A stretch of 64,000 bases of DNA from Eulemur rufifrons (GCF_041146395.1 NC_091001.1:102632965-102696964), one strand, 5' to 3'. Counted from the stretch's first letter, positions 46,905 through 58,786 are shown. Numbers and translations: made by a program. The notes: generated by a model from the letters alone, not told the origin.

Positions 46905-47504
46905 TTTTAGCATATGCTATTCCTAGTGTCTAGAGATCATCTCCACCCTGCCTTTGTAACCAGGCCCTGTTTTTCATTTCAAAGGAAAACATCTCAGAAA
47001 AACAATAAACTGGGATTGCATTTTCCCCCTACATAGCATCTATTGTTTGGAAATCTTAGCTCCCATCTCCCCATTCATGCTCGTGATGCCCACCAACTGC
47101 AAGTGCAGCCGCCCAGCCTACACTTAGCCTATGGGCTCCATTCCAGCCATGAGCTGACTCACTGTACCCTTTCTGTTTCTTAGTAATGGAAGAGAAATTT
47201 ATCACTTGCTTGAAATAACCGATAGACAGAGCCAAAAGTCATTTGAATGACAGTGTTCTGGTTCTGCGAAATAATCAATCTGACCCAAACAAAGATTAGG
47301 AATTAGAGATCCAGATGTCTCCTACCATCAGAACCTTAGGCCTTGGAAATCCCTTTTGTTGGCTGTATTCCAAGGATCAAGTGTTGGGCCCACCAGTGAC
47401 CACCCAACTAAGGATAAAAGAGGGGGAGGAGAAAGCACAGCATGGAGAGTCTGAAGCCCCGCAAGTTGGAACCCATCTCTCCTGGTGCATTCAGTATCCT
47501 GCCA

Positions 47505-47690
47505 TAATATTGACACAGAGCTTGCTATGTCCCAGGCATTGTGTCAAGCGCTTCACATACTTTAACTCATTTAGACCTCATGCTAAGTCTATGAGAAAGG
47601 TGACATTACATTTGAGGGAACTGGGGCACAGAAAATGGAAGCCACTTCCCAAAGGTGCATGGCAGAGGTGCTGGCTTAACCACTGACCTT
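47505..47690 (-). mobile_element. MIR SINE, well preserved
   Basis: GCTTGCTATGTCCCAGGCATTGTGTCAAGCGCTTCACATACTTTAACTCATTTAGACCTC and TTTGAGGGAACTGGGGCACAGAAAATGGAAGCCACTTCCC are a clear reverse-orientation MIR. It accounts for most of the 123-codon frame at 47315-47686. Confidence 0.88.
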
Positions 47691-48234
47691 TAAGTAGGTG
47701 AAATAAATCCATGTGGTCTGGAGGGGAGAAGCCCAGTCAGTAATCTCCATCTGGATCTAATCTTATTACAACCACAACATGAATGGAAACAGTAGATGGT
47801 AGAATCATATATTTCTAATAGCTTTCGTTGTCCAAGACAAAGACCTTTATTAGGGTATTCTTGGAATAATGAGGCACTGCCCAGTTGTGGAGCCAGAAAT
47901 GCTGACTTGCATAGCACTGAGGCTCCTGCCTGATCAGCCAGCAAAGCAGGATGGGAAGTGAAAATCAGAAGGCCCAGCCTCTCTTACGGACATCTGTTCT
48001 CCACCCACCCTCAGGAGCTTGTGCTGCCCTAGTAGGGATTGGCCCAAGCCAAGCCCAGACTCCCATCCTCTTCCTTCCATTCCGTGCATGGGCGCAATTG
48101 TCGGTAAGGGTCCAGGGTCCAAGTGTTAACAGTACTAGGTTTTTCTCTTAACACATGGCATCAGAATCTGCCTAGCAGTCCGTGTAAGAAAATGCTCAGT
48201 CATCACTGCAACATCTCTTACTTCCTCTCTGCCC
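47691..48234. other. Non-repeat sequence
   Basis: Nothing recognised. Confidence 0.4.
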
Positions 48235-48860
48235 ACAGCCAAAATGTTATCAGATGATGCCAAGTTAATCTCCTAACTATCTCTTCAACTCTTACCCTCT
48301 TTCCACCTCCACAACCACTGCGCTGGTACAGAGCCTCACCATCTCTCACCCAAATTCCTGTAACAGCCCATTTACCAGCCTCTGGCCTCACTTCAGCCCT
48401 TCAGGCTGTCCTCTATACAGTATCCGGTGGCCTTTCTAAAATGCAAATCTCACCATGTAACTCCAGGCAAAAAAAAAATCCTGAAGTGGCTCTCCAAGAC
48501 CCATAGGGAAAAAATAAAAATTCATAGCTTATCAGTCCTTTAAATGTGTAAACAATATGCTGACATTTGTAGAGTTTGTAAAACATTGTCACATCTATTT
48601 TCTCACTTAGTCCTCCCAAGAACATAGCAGCCCCTAGCACACCCTGCAGCCACTCCCTGTGGTGTTCTCACCAGGCTACTTGCCATTCCCCTTCTTGGCC
48701 CTAGTCTTTGCATATGGTCCTTTGCATATGCTGTTATTTTGTTATTTTTTTTTTTTTTATCTAGAATGTCTTTTCTATATTCTCCATCTTGTGAAAATGT
48801 GAATTATTTCCTCCTTCTGCTCTATCCCTTTATCTTTTGTTTAAATCAATGCCCAGCAGT
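48235..48860 (+). mobile_element. L2 LINE
   Basis: The L2 body is readable in order: TTGTAACAGCCCATTTACCAGCC-like text near 48358, CTCACCATGTAACTCCAGGC, ATCCTGAAGTGGCTCTCC, ACACCCTGCAGCCACTCCCTGTGG, and TTGGCCCTAGTCTTTGCATATG. A MIR-like piece may intervene near 48550-48620. Confidence 0.7.
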
Positions 48861-48884
48861 GTCCAGCCCCCTTTTCTCCCTCTT

Positions 48885-49135
48885 CAAAGCAGTCTCCAAA
48901 CCTGTGCCCAGGGCTGGAAAGCTTGTGCTGAGGGCCAATCTGACCCACTGCCTATTTTTCTAAATAAAGTTTTGTTGGAACCCACCCATACCCCTTCACT
49001 TACTATTGTCTGTGTCTGCTTTCACGCTACACAGACAGAGTCAAATAGTTGCAATTGAAGTATGGCCCGAAAATCCTAAATTATTTAATATCTGGGCCTT
49101 TACAGAAAACATTTGGCAAACTCTACTCTTCTTCC
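48885..49135 (+). mobile_element. hAT-Charlie relic
   Basis: GCCAATCTGACCCACTGCCTATTTTTCTAAATAAAGTTTTGTTGGAACCCACCC, TACTATTGTCTGTGTCTGCTTTC and TATCTGGGCCTTTACAGAAAACATTTGGCAAACTCT belong to the common Charlie element beginning CAGGGGTCGGCAAACT. I am not certain of its family name. No target duplication found. Confidence 0.8.
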
Positions 49136-50242
49136 TGCATAAAGGCAACCAGATGCCCTAGGATTTCCAGGGCGTGGGGTCATACTGGGACCCTATGACT
49201 CAGCTCTGGTCCCAGGAGAGTAGCCTGACAAACAGATTGTCCCACTGGCAGGTGCTATATTTCTTTCATGAGATTGGGCTGGCAAAATAGTCCTGATACA
49301 CTGGTTTTAGGTGACTCTGACTCATACCAGACAAAGGGTGAGTTCATGGTTCTGACTTAGCAATGGTCTACCCTCTGGCTTAAGCTCAATGTGCAGCCTG
49401 TGCACTGCCCGTCTCCCAGCTGCCAAAGTGTCTCCTGTGGTCTACAACACCCAAGGGAAGTGCAGTCGGCAGCGAGCAACCTTTACCCTCATTCCCAACC
49501 ACTGCACTCCCTGAACCTGTACCCAGAGGAGCACCCCACTCCTGCCACAGGCTCTGTGCCACATGCCAGCCACTCCTCTGTGGGTGGCCATACTCATTTG
49601 TTCTGAGGGCTTTCCAGACAGTGGCTCTGCAATGCCAACTGACCCTTCAATCAATGTCCCTTTTTGCCTCTGACCAATGTGGTAACATCATGCTCTCCCT
49701 GTTGGTCCTGGTTGGTCTCCCAAGCCAGGAAGGATGAGGGACAGTAATTATTTGAAAGAATGGGAATGCTTTTCCTACTCCGCCCAGCATCTTCTCAGCT
49801 ATCCTTTTCTACTGGTGCCAGTGTGTGGAAGGCAAGGGTATGCTTAACATTGAGAGAGATCGTATTCTAGGAAGGCAGTGATTACGACTTGGTTGGAAAA
49901 TGTATCATCCTTCATTTGTGCTGTAAGATTTCAAACACCAAATTTAACATGACCAAAAACCAAATTGTCATTCACATTGTTCCACATTCTCTGAGACTCG
50001 CATTGGTGGCTGCCATCAACAGCACACAGTACCAACCTTTTAGGGGGTCACTGAGATCCAGTCTTCAGGAACAGCACAGTGGATGGACGAGACAGTGTCA
50101 TGAGCAATGATGGAACCCACCTTAAATCAGTGGTGTTAGGAAACCGCAGAGACAAGAAGTTCTATATTGTTTCAACACAAGCAAATTTGAAAGAGACACA
50201 GCATGCTGACTAACAGCATTGTTTTCTTTTTCTCATGGTCAG
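49136..50242. other. Intron-like non-repeat sequence
   Basis: No named repeat. It ends in a strong branch-point and acceptor arrangement; see the candidate exon at 50243. Confidence 0.4.
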
Positions 50243-50377
50243 AGGATACAAAATTATCCTGGAATGGCACACTTGACAAAGAATTTGAAGAGCTAGTTCC
50301 TGGACTGGAACAGAAAGAGATGGAGCCTGGAAATGATGAAGAATCTTTATATGCACTGGCTGAACAATAACAAATAT
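50243..50377 (+). CDS. Candidate coding exon with stop, unknown gene
   Basis: Upstream there is a near-consensus branch point (TGCTGACTAAC) and a long pyrimidine tract leading to ATGGTCAG; downstream is a consensus donor, GTGAGT, at 50378. The frame beginning GAT at 50245 is open for 41 codons (including LSWNGTLDKEFEELVPGLEQ and GNDEESLYALAEQ) and ends in TAA at 50368-50370, seven bases before the donor; the other two frames close early. Acid-rich composition is coding-like. If real, it is a last coding exon followed by a spliced 3' UTR; a stop this close to the last junction would not trigger nonsense-mediated decay. It could also be an exon of a decayed gene. I do not recognise the protein. 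Confidence 0.42.
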
Positions 50378-50944
50378 GTGAGTACCTCTTCTCTACCCAT
50401 AATTCAAATTTTCATCAACAAATCACTGTATCTAGTATGGGCCCATTAATTTTTAATACATGTTTAATCAAATTGTTTACATAGGCAGGGGCTTCAAAAA
50501 ATATTTGTATGTGTTCATTGTGAAGCAGTCATCTGACCAAGGGAATGTCATACTCATATAGACTGGGGATAAGTTAAATGTCCCCAACCCAACCCAGGCA
50601 GGTGGGGTCAGCTGCATCCCAGCCATATGGACTGAGAGCGGGAAAAGAGTGGTTTCTCAAAAGATTTCCAGGCCTGGGAAACCAGACCCAGCACAGGCTA
50701 AAATCATTAGATGTTCATCCCACCCCTTGGACGTAAGTTAGTGTCATTTCTTTCCTACACGAGATGCCTGAAGAATGGGACAGTTGGACCATTTGTCCAA
50801 AGCCCCATAGCAAATCAGTCTTATAGCCAAGAAATGAGACCACCTTGAATCCAGCAAATAAACTCTGCAACTGGGATTAACTCTTAGCTGGGGTCGTCTA
50901 CACTTGGCAATGACTGATCAAACCCAAGGCTTTATATCTGACAA
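50378..50944. other. Intron-like non-repeat sequence
   Basis: Nothing recognised. Confidence 0.4.
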
Positions 50945-51140
50945 GGGCTTGGTGTCAGAAGACTTGGAGTAATTCTGGCTCTTTCATTTACTAGTTGTGT
51001 GATATTGAACGACTTAACCTCTCTGAATCTGTCTTTAGGTATAAACTTTGGGGTAACAATAATGCCCTTGAGCATTGACATTTGTATTAAAAGATGGAAC
51101 ACATAAAGGACTAAGCCTAGTGTGCCACTAATAATTATGG
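50945..51140 (+). mobile_element. MIR SINE
   Basis: AAGACTTGGAGTAATTCTGGCTCTTTCATTTACTAGTTGTGTGATATTG and CTTAACCTCTCTGAATCTGTC are the MIR core; the tail is GAACACATAAAGGACTAAGCC. Confidence 0.85.
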
Positions 51141-51194
51141 TAGATACAAAGGACCTAGTATTTTATTTTATTAAATATTTATTTTTAACGGGGT

Positions 51195-51410
51195 CTAAAA
51201 TAGCACTTTCTATGTGCCAGGCACTGTTCCAAGTTCATCACAAATATCAACTCATTTGATGAGGTAGTGTGTCCTCAGTTTATAAATAAGGAAACTAAGG
51301 CTTTGAGATTTTTAGTGACTCACCCAAGGTCACAAGTTAATGACTGGGGTGCCAGGATTCAACCCGAGGCAGTCAGGTTCCATAGTAACCAAACACTGCT
51401 GCCTCTCAGG
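51195..51410 (-). mobile_element. MIR SINE, well preserved
   Basis: CTATGTGCCAGGCACTGTTCCAAGTTCATC, AATAAGGAAACTAAGGCTTTGAG, ACCCAAGGTCACAAGTTAATGAC and GCCAGGATTCAACCCGAGGCAGTC form a nearly whole MIR in reverse. Confidence 0.9.
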
Positions 51411-51429
51411 AAAAGGTAGTTATTATTAT

Positions 51430-51580
51430 CACTCAATAAGTGGTAGCATTTTATTGCCATTATTATTATAAATGAGAAAACTGAAATCTAGAGGCACCAA
51501 AATAGAAGTGAAGCTAAAAATAAATCCTAGGTCTAATGCTTGCCAGTCCACTGCCCTTTGAATCTGCTGCACCATTTCCT
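51430..51580 (-). mobile_element. MIR SINE fragment
   Basis: TTATAAATGAGAAAACTGAAATCTAGAGG and AATAAATCCTAGGTCTAATGCTTGCCAGTCCACTGCCC resemble a second, more decayed reverse MIR. Confidence 0.55.
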
Positions 51581-52127
51581 ACTGAGAGGAGAATTACATA
51601 AAAGAGAAGTAGCAGGTTCACGTATCTTCTGACAAATGAGAACTTTTATGCAATACATCAGGCATTACTGGAGAGAAAAAGGGTTTTTGTTCTTCCCATA
51701 ATAGACTCTAATTGTACGTAAAGCAGAAAGAGAATCTTTCCTTGTTTCTAGGTGGAAATAAACACTACTCAAGTTCAAACTTTCCATGGGTTTGGGAATC
51801 ACTGTGCCAATTTATAAAAACAGTAGGATCATGATTCCATTTATAAAGCACATTAGTGCCCCCAGTGGATATTAGTATCTGCAGAAGATTGAAGAATGTG
51901 CTGTGAAGACACTGCGGTTTGCAAAGTTAGTATCTATCCTCAGATCTCTAGAGAGTTGAGGTTTAACAGTGTAGCTCCCTCCCTGAGATTGAGCTGAAAC
52001 AGTTATAAACTTGAGGCAAAATCCCACGGGCCAGGTCCACTCTCAGCATTCACCTAGAGTTTCACTTTTCCCCACTACAGAGAAACCTTTCCTCCTCTGA
52101 GGCTCATTTAGACCATGACATAAATCA
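51581..52127. other. Non-repeat sequence
   Basis: Nothing recognised. A CTCF-like string near 51858 was rejected. Confidence 0.4.
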
Positions 52128-52346
52128 GGAGTAGGTGAACTTTCTGTAAAGGGTCAGATAGTAAGTATTTTAGGCTTTCTGAGACGTGCAGTCTTGGTCC
52201 CAGCTACTCAACCGTCCCATTGCAGCAACAGCTGCCATAGACAATATGTCATGGAATGGGAGTGGCTGCGTTCCAATAAACCTTAGTTCCAGAAACAGAC
52301 ACTGGGCTTGATTTGGCCTGTGGGCTGTAGCTGCCGAGCCCTGTCA
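52128..52346 (-). mobile_element. hAT-Charlie relic, reverse orientation
   Basis: The same family as the copy at 48885, inverted: AGTAGGTGAACTTTCTGTAAAGGGTCAGATAGTAAGTATTTTAGG at the left and TTTGGCCTGTGGGCTGTAGCTGCCGAGCC at the right. Confidence 0.85.
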
Positions 52347-52707
52347 TTTATTCTTCTCCCATATGGACTCTATCCACTAACTCCTGCACCTCCCTCCATA
52401 TTCACCGGGCGCTTTCTCGCTGGGCTCACCCTCATTAGTCTAAGCCTCCACTAAGTGCCAAGCACTAAGCTTCCTTCCTTCCCAACAGTTGCCATCGACA
52501 CCTTGGCCGCCCTGTGTCTTGACCTGCTCAGGCCTAAGAACTTTCATTCACTTCCAGCTCACCGTAAGCACTCACACTCACGATACTGTCAGCAGCCGGG
52601 TGTTTGCCCTCTGATTCCCAAACTACTCCAATCTCTGATCACAAACTCCGAGGCTTCCTAACCCCCTTAGTTCCCACTTCATCTTCCCAATCTCAGCACA
52701 ATCCCTA
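52347..52707. other. Non-repeat sequence
   Basis: A 68-codon plus frame at 52455-52661 has no support. Confidence 0.35.
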
Positions 52708-53040
52708 GGGCTGCTCTGTCCACTGTACTAGCCACTAGCCACTGTGACTGTTGAACACTTAAAATCTGGCTAGTGTGAATCGAGATGTGCTGTAGGTGTG
52801 AAATACACACCACACTTCCAAGATTAGTATGAAAAAAATACATATATAAATACAATATCTGATTAATAATTTTTATATCACTTACATGTTGAAATTACAA
52901 TATGCTATGTTGGCCAAATAGAATATGCTATTAAAATTCATGTCACCTGTCTCTTTTAATGTGTTATAGAAATTTTAAAATATCTAGGTGGCTTGTATTT
53001 GTGACTTGAATGATGTTTTTGTAGGGAAGCACTGTTCTAG
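52708..53040. mobile_element. DNA-transposon-like repeat, probably hAT
   Basis: GCTGCTCTGTCCACTGTACTAGCCACTAGCCACTGTGACTGTTGAAC at the left and an AT-rich right half ending GTAGGGAAGCACTGTTCTAG resemble the abundant repeat with 'tagccactagccacatgtggc' text. Name and strand are not certain. Confidence 0.6.
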
Positions 53041-54024
53041 ATGTGTCATTTTCTTCCCCAAATCATCAGCCAATATTTACCTGCTCCGTGTGTTTCCTTA
53101 TTTAGCCTAGACCCCATGGTGTGTCACTTCAAGCACTTCTACACCAGGACCTCAAAGCCCTCACCCTATGGTTCTTCTTCCTTACTCAACCCACAAACCC
53201 CCAACCACAGGGCAAACCAGCCAGCCACCACCTGTGCTCCTGCAGTGTGGAGCACTGGAGAATTAAAAATACATAACTGCAGAGAACTGGGCCACCTCAA
53301 ATTTATGGCTTTGACCTGTGTAGGACTTCTAGTGTGGCTGGTCTTTCTTTTCTATTATTCCACATCAGCATCCAACTTTTACTTGTAAAGTCCCTAATAC
53401 CTTGTCAAATCATTTCTCGAGCTGTTTGCCACAGCAGTTCTCCAATCTCAGACACTCAGACCACTCTCTTCAGTCCACAGCTCCAAATCTTATATCCTTC
53501 CTACAAGGCCCAGCTCAAATTTCTCTTTTTTTTTTTTTTTATGAAATCTTCCCTGTTGGGTACAGACCACAAGCTGTCCTGCTCAGACACCTACTCTCTG
53601 TACCCCCTATTTGGAGCCTCATAGAGCAGTTCATTCCTTTACACCTAGACATGTGTACATCTCCAGGACCAACACAACTGCAAAGCCCCTGGAGGTAACG
53701 GCTGTTGACTTACATATACCTTGGCTTGGCAGGGTACAAGAGACAAAGTGGAAGTCCAGATAGATGGGTTGGTTGATGGAGTGTGGCTCGATGCCAAGTA
53801 TTTTTAAAAAATATAATTGACACAATATGTAGACCAGAAAGCAAGCATAAAAAATTGGGGGATTTTAGTTTTGTCTAAAACATAGAACCTGGTCCCAAGA
53901 CCAGGATGAGTGGAGATGGAGTTGTCATGCCACTAAAGGTCTTTTCTGGAAGATCTGCCATGGGAACAACGTTTCAAACATCTCAGTCCAAGGAATCTAG
54001 AATCTTACCTCCGAAAGCACTTGC
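53041..54024. other. Possibly old L2, otherwise nothing
   Basis: 53090-53560 has loose L2-like phrasing (ACAAGGCCCAGCTCAAATTTC, GAAATCTTCCCTG) broken by a T-tract at 53523-53540. The 115-codon and 98-codon frames here are not supported. Confidence 0.4.
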
Positions 54025-54720
54025 CCTCTCACCCCTGCTGGTGGGAAAATAAATTATTAAAACTTTTCTAGAAAGTAATATGTCCATGGTGAAAATCCTT
54101 AATAAATGTTCATCTACTTTGATCCAGGAATTTCACTTCTGAGAGCCTAAAAGTAAATACTCAGAGATGCAGATAAAAATTTAAGTGCAAAGATGTTTCA
54201 TCAGCCTAGCAGAGAAAACTGAAACAAATTAAAATGTCCTACGGTAGGGGAAGAGCTCAGCAAACCATAATATATGCATGCAATTAATATTGAAAATAGG
54301 AATAGGAAGAGACTGATACCTGATTAGTAGGTACTTATAAGAGCCTGGAAAAAAGCTAGGATGCACACTAAGTTGGTCAGCTAGGGAAGGAGTGATAAAA
54401 AGAGAGGAGGCAGGGATGGTGAAGAAAGAAGGGAAGAAGAACTCTCCATTTCCAAAAAATATATAATAACACTCTATTGATATATTTATATAAAATTATG
54501 TGTGTGTATATATATACACATTTTTAAAAATAAATGGTCACAAAAGAAAAAAAGAGCAAAGGAAATCATACAAAAAGTAAGTAGGAGTTGCCCTGTGTGT
54601 TGGAATTATGAGTAAATTTGTCATTCATAATCTTTGTATTTTCCAAATTTTTGACAATAAGCATGTGTCATACTGATAATAGAGCTAGAATAGAATAAAA
54701 TAAAAATTAGTTAAATCAGA
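54025..54720 (+). mobile_element. Old L1 3' part (decayed)
   Basis: CCCCTGCTGGTGGGAAAATAAATTATT, ATCCAGGAATTTCACTTCTGAGAG and TGCAAAGATGTTTCATCAGCC recall the end of L1 ORF2. It continues in AT-rich text with a TGTGTGTATATATATACACA microsatellite. Confidence 0.55.
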
Positions 54721-55300
54721 CACAAACCCAAGCCATGCCCAGTCCTTCAGTATAGAGCAATGCTAAAATTAACCAGATTGGAACTATTTCCAAGAAAGCA
54801 CAACTTTTAAACTATCTGTAACTGGTGATCCATAGAAATAATGTTGTGATCTCACGGAGGTTCTGGAATTTCATATTACTATGCTGAGCAATAAATTTAA
54901 AGAATACAGATTATAAAATAAACAAAAACCTGTTTTATGTCTAATAAATAAAAAGAGTTAAGGAATAGAAGAGGAACTCCAACTCTTGGCAGTTGCAGTA
55001 CTTCTCAGCTGGAATCCAATCAGCCACCGGCCCTCCCTAGACTCAGTCACCGGAATTCTTCTTTCTCAGCCACAATGGGACTCAGGGAGTGGGTTAGGAC
55101 ATCACAGCCCGGGGCGGTCAGGGCAGCCCTCTCCGGGAGACAGTGGGACTTCCATGCAGCTCTGCCTGGAAATAACAAGGCCCCAAGGCTCTCTGCTGTC
55201 ACTGGGGAACCTGGAGTCAGGTCCAGAAAGGGAATCCTGAGACAGTGTAATTTGGATTTCAGCTTCTCTGGTTTCATATCCTTCTTAAAATGCTGGTGCC
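54721..55300. other. Non-repeat sequence
   Basis: A GC-richer part at 55010-55240 gives overlapping frames on both strands. No splice support. Confidence 0.35.
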
Positions 55301-55469
55301 CAGAAGTTCTAAAAGTGTGGTGCCCAGACAAGCAACATCAGTATTACCTGGGAACTTGCAAAAAATGCAAGTTCTTGACACCAACCCAGACCTGCAGAAT
55401 TAGAAACTCTGGGTGCTTTAACAAGCCTGCCGGGGGGTTCTCAGGCTTGCTGAAGGCTGAGAACCACTG
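55301..55469. mobile_element. MER5A-type hAT-Charlie element
   Basis: CAGAAGTTCTAAAAGTGTGGTGCCCAGACAAGCAACATCAG at the left and GCTGAGAACCACTG at the right, with AACTTGCAAAAAATGCAAGTTCTTG and GAATTAGAAACTCTGGG between, give MER5A end to end. No clear 8-bp duplication flanks it. Confidence 0.88.
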
Positions 55470-55477
55470 ATCTAGCG

Positions 55478-55632
55478 AGTGGTTTTGGGCAATTTCCTGT
55501 ACCCTCTAAACCTTGGTTTTCCTCACTGGCATGTTAAAGGTAACAAAAGCTGACCTCAAAGCCTTGTAAGGATCAGTGAGAAGATGGATATAAAGCACAC
55601 TGCCCAAAAGAACACTCAATAAATAACATTAT
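55478..55632 (+). mobile_element. MIR SINE
   Basis: TTGGGCAATTTCCTGTACCCTCTAAACCTTGGTTTTCC, CTTGTAAGGATCAGTGAGAAG and AACACTCAATAAATAACATTATT are MIR. Confidence 0.8.
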
Positions 55633-55889
55633 TTTCTCTCGGGACTCTTAAAAATTCTACCTCATCTCTGCAAGGTTTTCAACTTTTTTCCCTTTAATAT
55701 ACTTAATTCTTTGACTGACGGAAACGATGAAAGAGCACCTCTGTTAGACTGAACAAAATAATATATTGGATGCAGATAAGCAGGATGTTATGCTAAGAAA
55801 ATTTCTTTTTACCAAAGACAGCAGTATAATGAAGTGGAAAGGACCCTCGGCCAGATGTGAGGAACTTATGATCTAGCTCTAACTCCCGT

Positions 55890-55985
55890 TCTGTATGAAG
55901 CCATGTGGAATAGCAGAGGAGAAATTTGGAATTAGGTAACCCAGGGTTCAAATCCTACGTGCGCCATCATATTATACTAGTTTGT
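55890..55985 (+). mobile_element. MIR SINE 5' fragment
   Basis: ATGTGGAATAGCAGAGGAG and GGAATTAGGTAACCCAGGGTTCAAATCCTACG match the tRNA-derived 5' part of MIR. Confidence 0.6.
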
Positions 55986-56552
55986 AGGGCGTGTTCTGAG
56001 TGCCTTGCGTGCTCGTGCACACCGCACCGCCGCTCAGAATGCCTGCAGCAGCATCTCCTTCCCGCCTTTACCCTATTAAGTTAATCTTTGTAAGGAGACA
56101 AAAAAATAGTGAGCAGCTTCCATCATGTAAAACAAGGAACAGGGGGAGATGTTGTCCCCTACACTCCTCTCTCACTGGGTGATGATTTCATCTTAACTCC
56201 TTTCTCCCCATGTGTCTGCTTGTTATGTCAATCAGCTTTGCAAATGGCAACAGAGCCCAAAATTCCCCTGCCCCCAAAACACAGACAATCAGGAATCCCA
56301 CTGACACTACTCAACTTCTAGCCATCAGAAGGAAAATTGCCCCTGGTACTCAGATTACCCAGTGAAGAACATAGCCAGAGAAGCCCCTGGTAGCAGCTTT
56401 CTGTTCTATAGATAATCTACATCTAGCTCACATGCCACACACTGAACATGAATGATCTGTGTTCATGACAAGAAATGGGAGCCCTCAGTGGGACTCTGCT
56501 GTCACTCAAGGCTACCATGCCCCAAAACTTGCTGATGTGAATAGTGGTCCTC
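55986..56552. other. Non-repeat sequence
   Basis: Nothing recognised. Confidence 0.4.
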
Positions 56553-56998
56553 TGTGCATGTGTTTCCTACGGCTGCAGTAACAAACTACCACAAACTGGA
56601 TTATAAAACAGCACAATGAAATCAGTTCCACGGGGCTGAAATCAAGGCAACTGCAGGGCGCTGCTTCCTCTGGGGGCTCTAAGGGAAACCATTTCTTCGC
56701 CTTTCCCGGCTTCGAGAGCTTCATTTCATGCATGACTTGGTCCATGGCTCCTTTCTCCGTCTTAGAGCCAGGAGTGTAGCATCTGGCGGTCTTCACATTG
56801 CCTTTATCTTTTGTAGTCAAATTTCTCTCTGCCTCCCTTTTGCAAGGACACTGTGATCACATCCAGGATAATCCCCTCATCTTGATATCGTTAACTGAAT
56901 CACATCTGCAAAGTCCTTTTGCCGTATAGATGGCATTCGTAGGTCACAGGGCCTAGTACTTGGATACCCTTGAGGGCCATTTGTCAGCCTGCCACATT
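56553..56998 (-). mobile_element. MLT1-type MaLR LTR
   Basis: The plus strand begins GTTTCCTACGGCTGCAGTAACAAACTACCACAAACTGG and ends TTGAGGGCCATTTGTCAGCCTGCCACA, with TGCAAGGACACTGTGATCACATCCAGG inside. It is an MLT1 LTR in reverse. Confidence 0.85.
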
Positions 56999-57999
56999 TC
57001 ACAACAAGTGTCTTTTTTGTTTAATATGGTAAATCCCCTCTCCATTAAGTGACAAGTTGTTGAGAATGTTACTTTTACTTCCATCAAGTCCAAAAAGAGG
57101 AAAATTATGGCTTTCCCTCATGGCTTAAAGAGGGAAAGAACATTCCCTAATATCTGGGCAGGCCTAAGTGGGAAGTCAGATACAGCCACTTCCCGTCTGT
57201 GTATTCATGCCTGGTCTCTGCCTTGAAGAACAGGGTTAATGAAGCCTTGCTGTGAAAACAAAATGAGATAGTATGCGAGATAAGCTCCTAACCCAGGGCT
57301 TGCAGAGCACCAAACATCTTCTCGCTCATTTTCTTCTCTGGCATCCGATTCCTGTCTACATAACAGAAGGGTTGCTCAAGATGTCCTCTAAGACCCTGCC
57401 AACTCTGATGTCTCTCACAGTAACGCCTAAGAAGATGGAGATGCCCCACCCCTGTTCCCTCACTCTTGGCAGGACCAGTCTCCTGCCTAGGGCTCCTTAG
57501 CCAGTCTGGCCCCTTCTATGTCCCAGTTGCTCTTGTCACAGGGGCTGAGATGACATCTTTCTTTCCCAGAACATAGGCTGACTTCCAAGTTGACCAGCCC
57601 TCACTCTTTTCCTTTTCTCTACTCCCTCCTCAAATCCTCAAGTTCCAGAAATATTTCAAAGAGGGAGAGAAAAGATCTTCATTTCCATTCTTATGAGATT
57701 AAAACAAACAAACAAACAAAAGATAAATGCTAAATGAAAAACCAACCAGCTTGAATAGATAGATTGGCTGGCTAGAGATTTGTTGAGTTTTTGCTTTTTT
57801 GTTCTTTTTCCTCCCTTTCTGCTGATGCAACTCGGGCTATTCATAATTTTGGAAGCTGATAGCAGAGACTTCAGCAGAGAGACTGTTGTGAGGAACAAAC
57901 GATTTGCATTGTTAAGCTGTATGAAGTCCATGTCTGCTCCAGGCTTTCCATCCCTTGGAACATCATCGTCATCTGTCCTCACAACACTTGAACTCAACT
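56999..57999. other. Non-repeat sequence
   Basis: Traces of a MIR near 57180-57300 are too weak to call. Nothing else seen. Confidence 0.4.
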
Positions 58000-58195
58000 A
58001 ATGCTGAGTGTGTTCTGGGTGCCAGGGATGGAATTAGTCCTTTAATGTATATTTTCTGGAATCCTCAGTCCTGCCACATAAATAATGTGATCCTCATTTT
58101 TTTAAAAGAAGATACAAAATTCAGAGTCATTAAAAGACTTGCTCAAGATCCTACGGCTTAGTAAATGCAAAGCTTGAACTAGCATGGGTGCAAAT
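58000..58195 (-). mobile_element. MIR SINE
   Basis: TGCTGAGTGTGTTCTGGGTGCCAGGGATGG, TTAAAAGACTTGCTCAAGATCCTACGGCTTAGTAAATGCAAAGCTTGAACTAG are MIR in reverse. Confidence 0.75.
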
Positions 58196-58395
58196 GCACT
58201 AGATGGGAGAGTGACAAGACCAAGGCTCCAGCCGGCATCACCAGTCATACAATTGTGTGGCCATTAGAAAACCATTCTCCTTCAGCTTTCTGCTCTGACT
58301 TTGGTCAAGATGATCTCCAGACTTTTTCCATAATTAGAGCTCCACAGTTCTAATTCTATTATGAAACAAACATCCAAATACAGAACGAGAAAGGG

Positions 58396-58416
58396 AAAAA
58401 AAAAAAAAAAAAAAAA
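58396..58416. repeat. Poly(A) run of 21
   Basis: Twenty-one A residues with no element body attached that I can identify. Confidence 0.9.
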
Positions 58417-58752
58417 CAGAGCTGTCTCAGGAACTCTTAGAAAACCTTTGCTACACATCCCACACATCTGCCAGGGCATCTAGGGGAATAATGATTATCC
58501 AGTGTTTTTCTTCTAGGCTCAGAGGTACCAGAGGTATTCAAGGCAATATAAAAAGGAAAATGAGGCTGAGGGTTAAAATGTTGAGAATAGAGAACAAGAT
58601 GGCCAAAAAAAATGCAAAGAAAAGACTTTACCAGGTGAGGGACAGCCTGCAGCCCTGACTGCTCAGAACCTTCCCTAGTGCTACCAGTACTCTCATCTGA
58701 GAGTCAAAATCAAAAAGAGATATCTACCTGGGTCTTCTCATGCCCATAAACA

Positions 58753-58786
58753 GGCATGCATGCATGCATGTACACACACATGCACA
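58753..58786. repeat. (GCAT)n/(CA)n microsatellite
   Basis: GGCATGCATGCATGCATGTACACACACATGCACAT. Confidence 0.85.

Larger units (their letters stand above)
44781..47504. other. About 2.7 kb largely free of recognised repeats
   Basis: AT-rich at 44800-45830. 45830-46340 is repeat-free. (AC)n tracts lie at 45651-45688 and 46872-46904. No convincing exon; the 106-codon plus frame at 46136-46456 has no splice or family support. Confidence 0.4.

Noticed and set aside
47315..47686. 123-codon plus-strand frame
   Set aside because: Its second half is a reverse-orientation MIR. The rest has no support.
51855..51872. CTCF-like string GTGCCCCCAGTGGAT (minus-strand core)
   Set aside because: Aligned to the core it lacks one base in the middle, so it does not fit without a gap.
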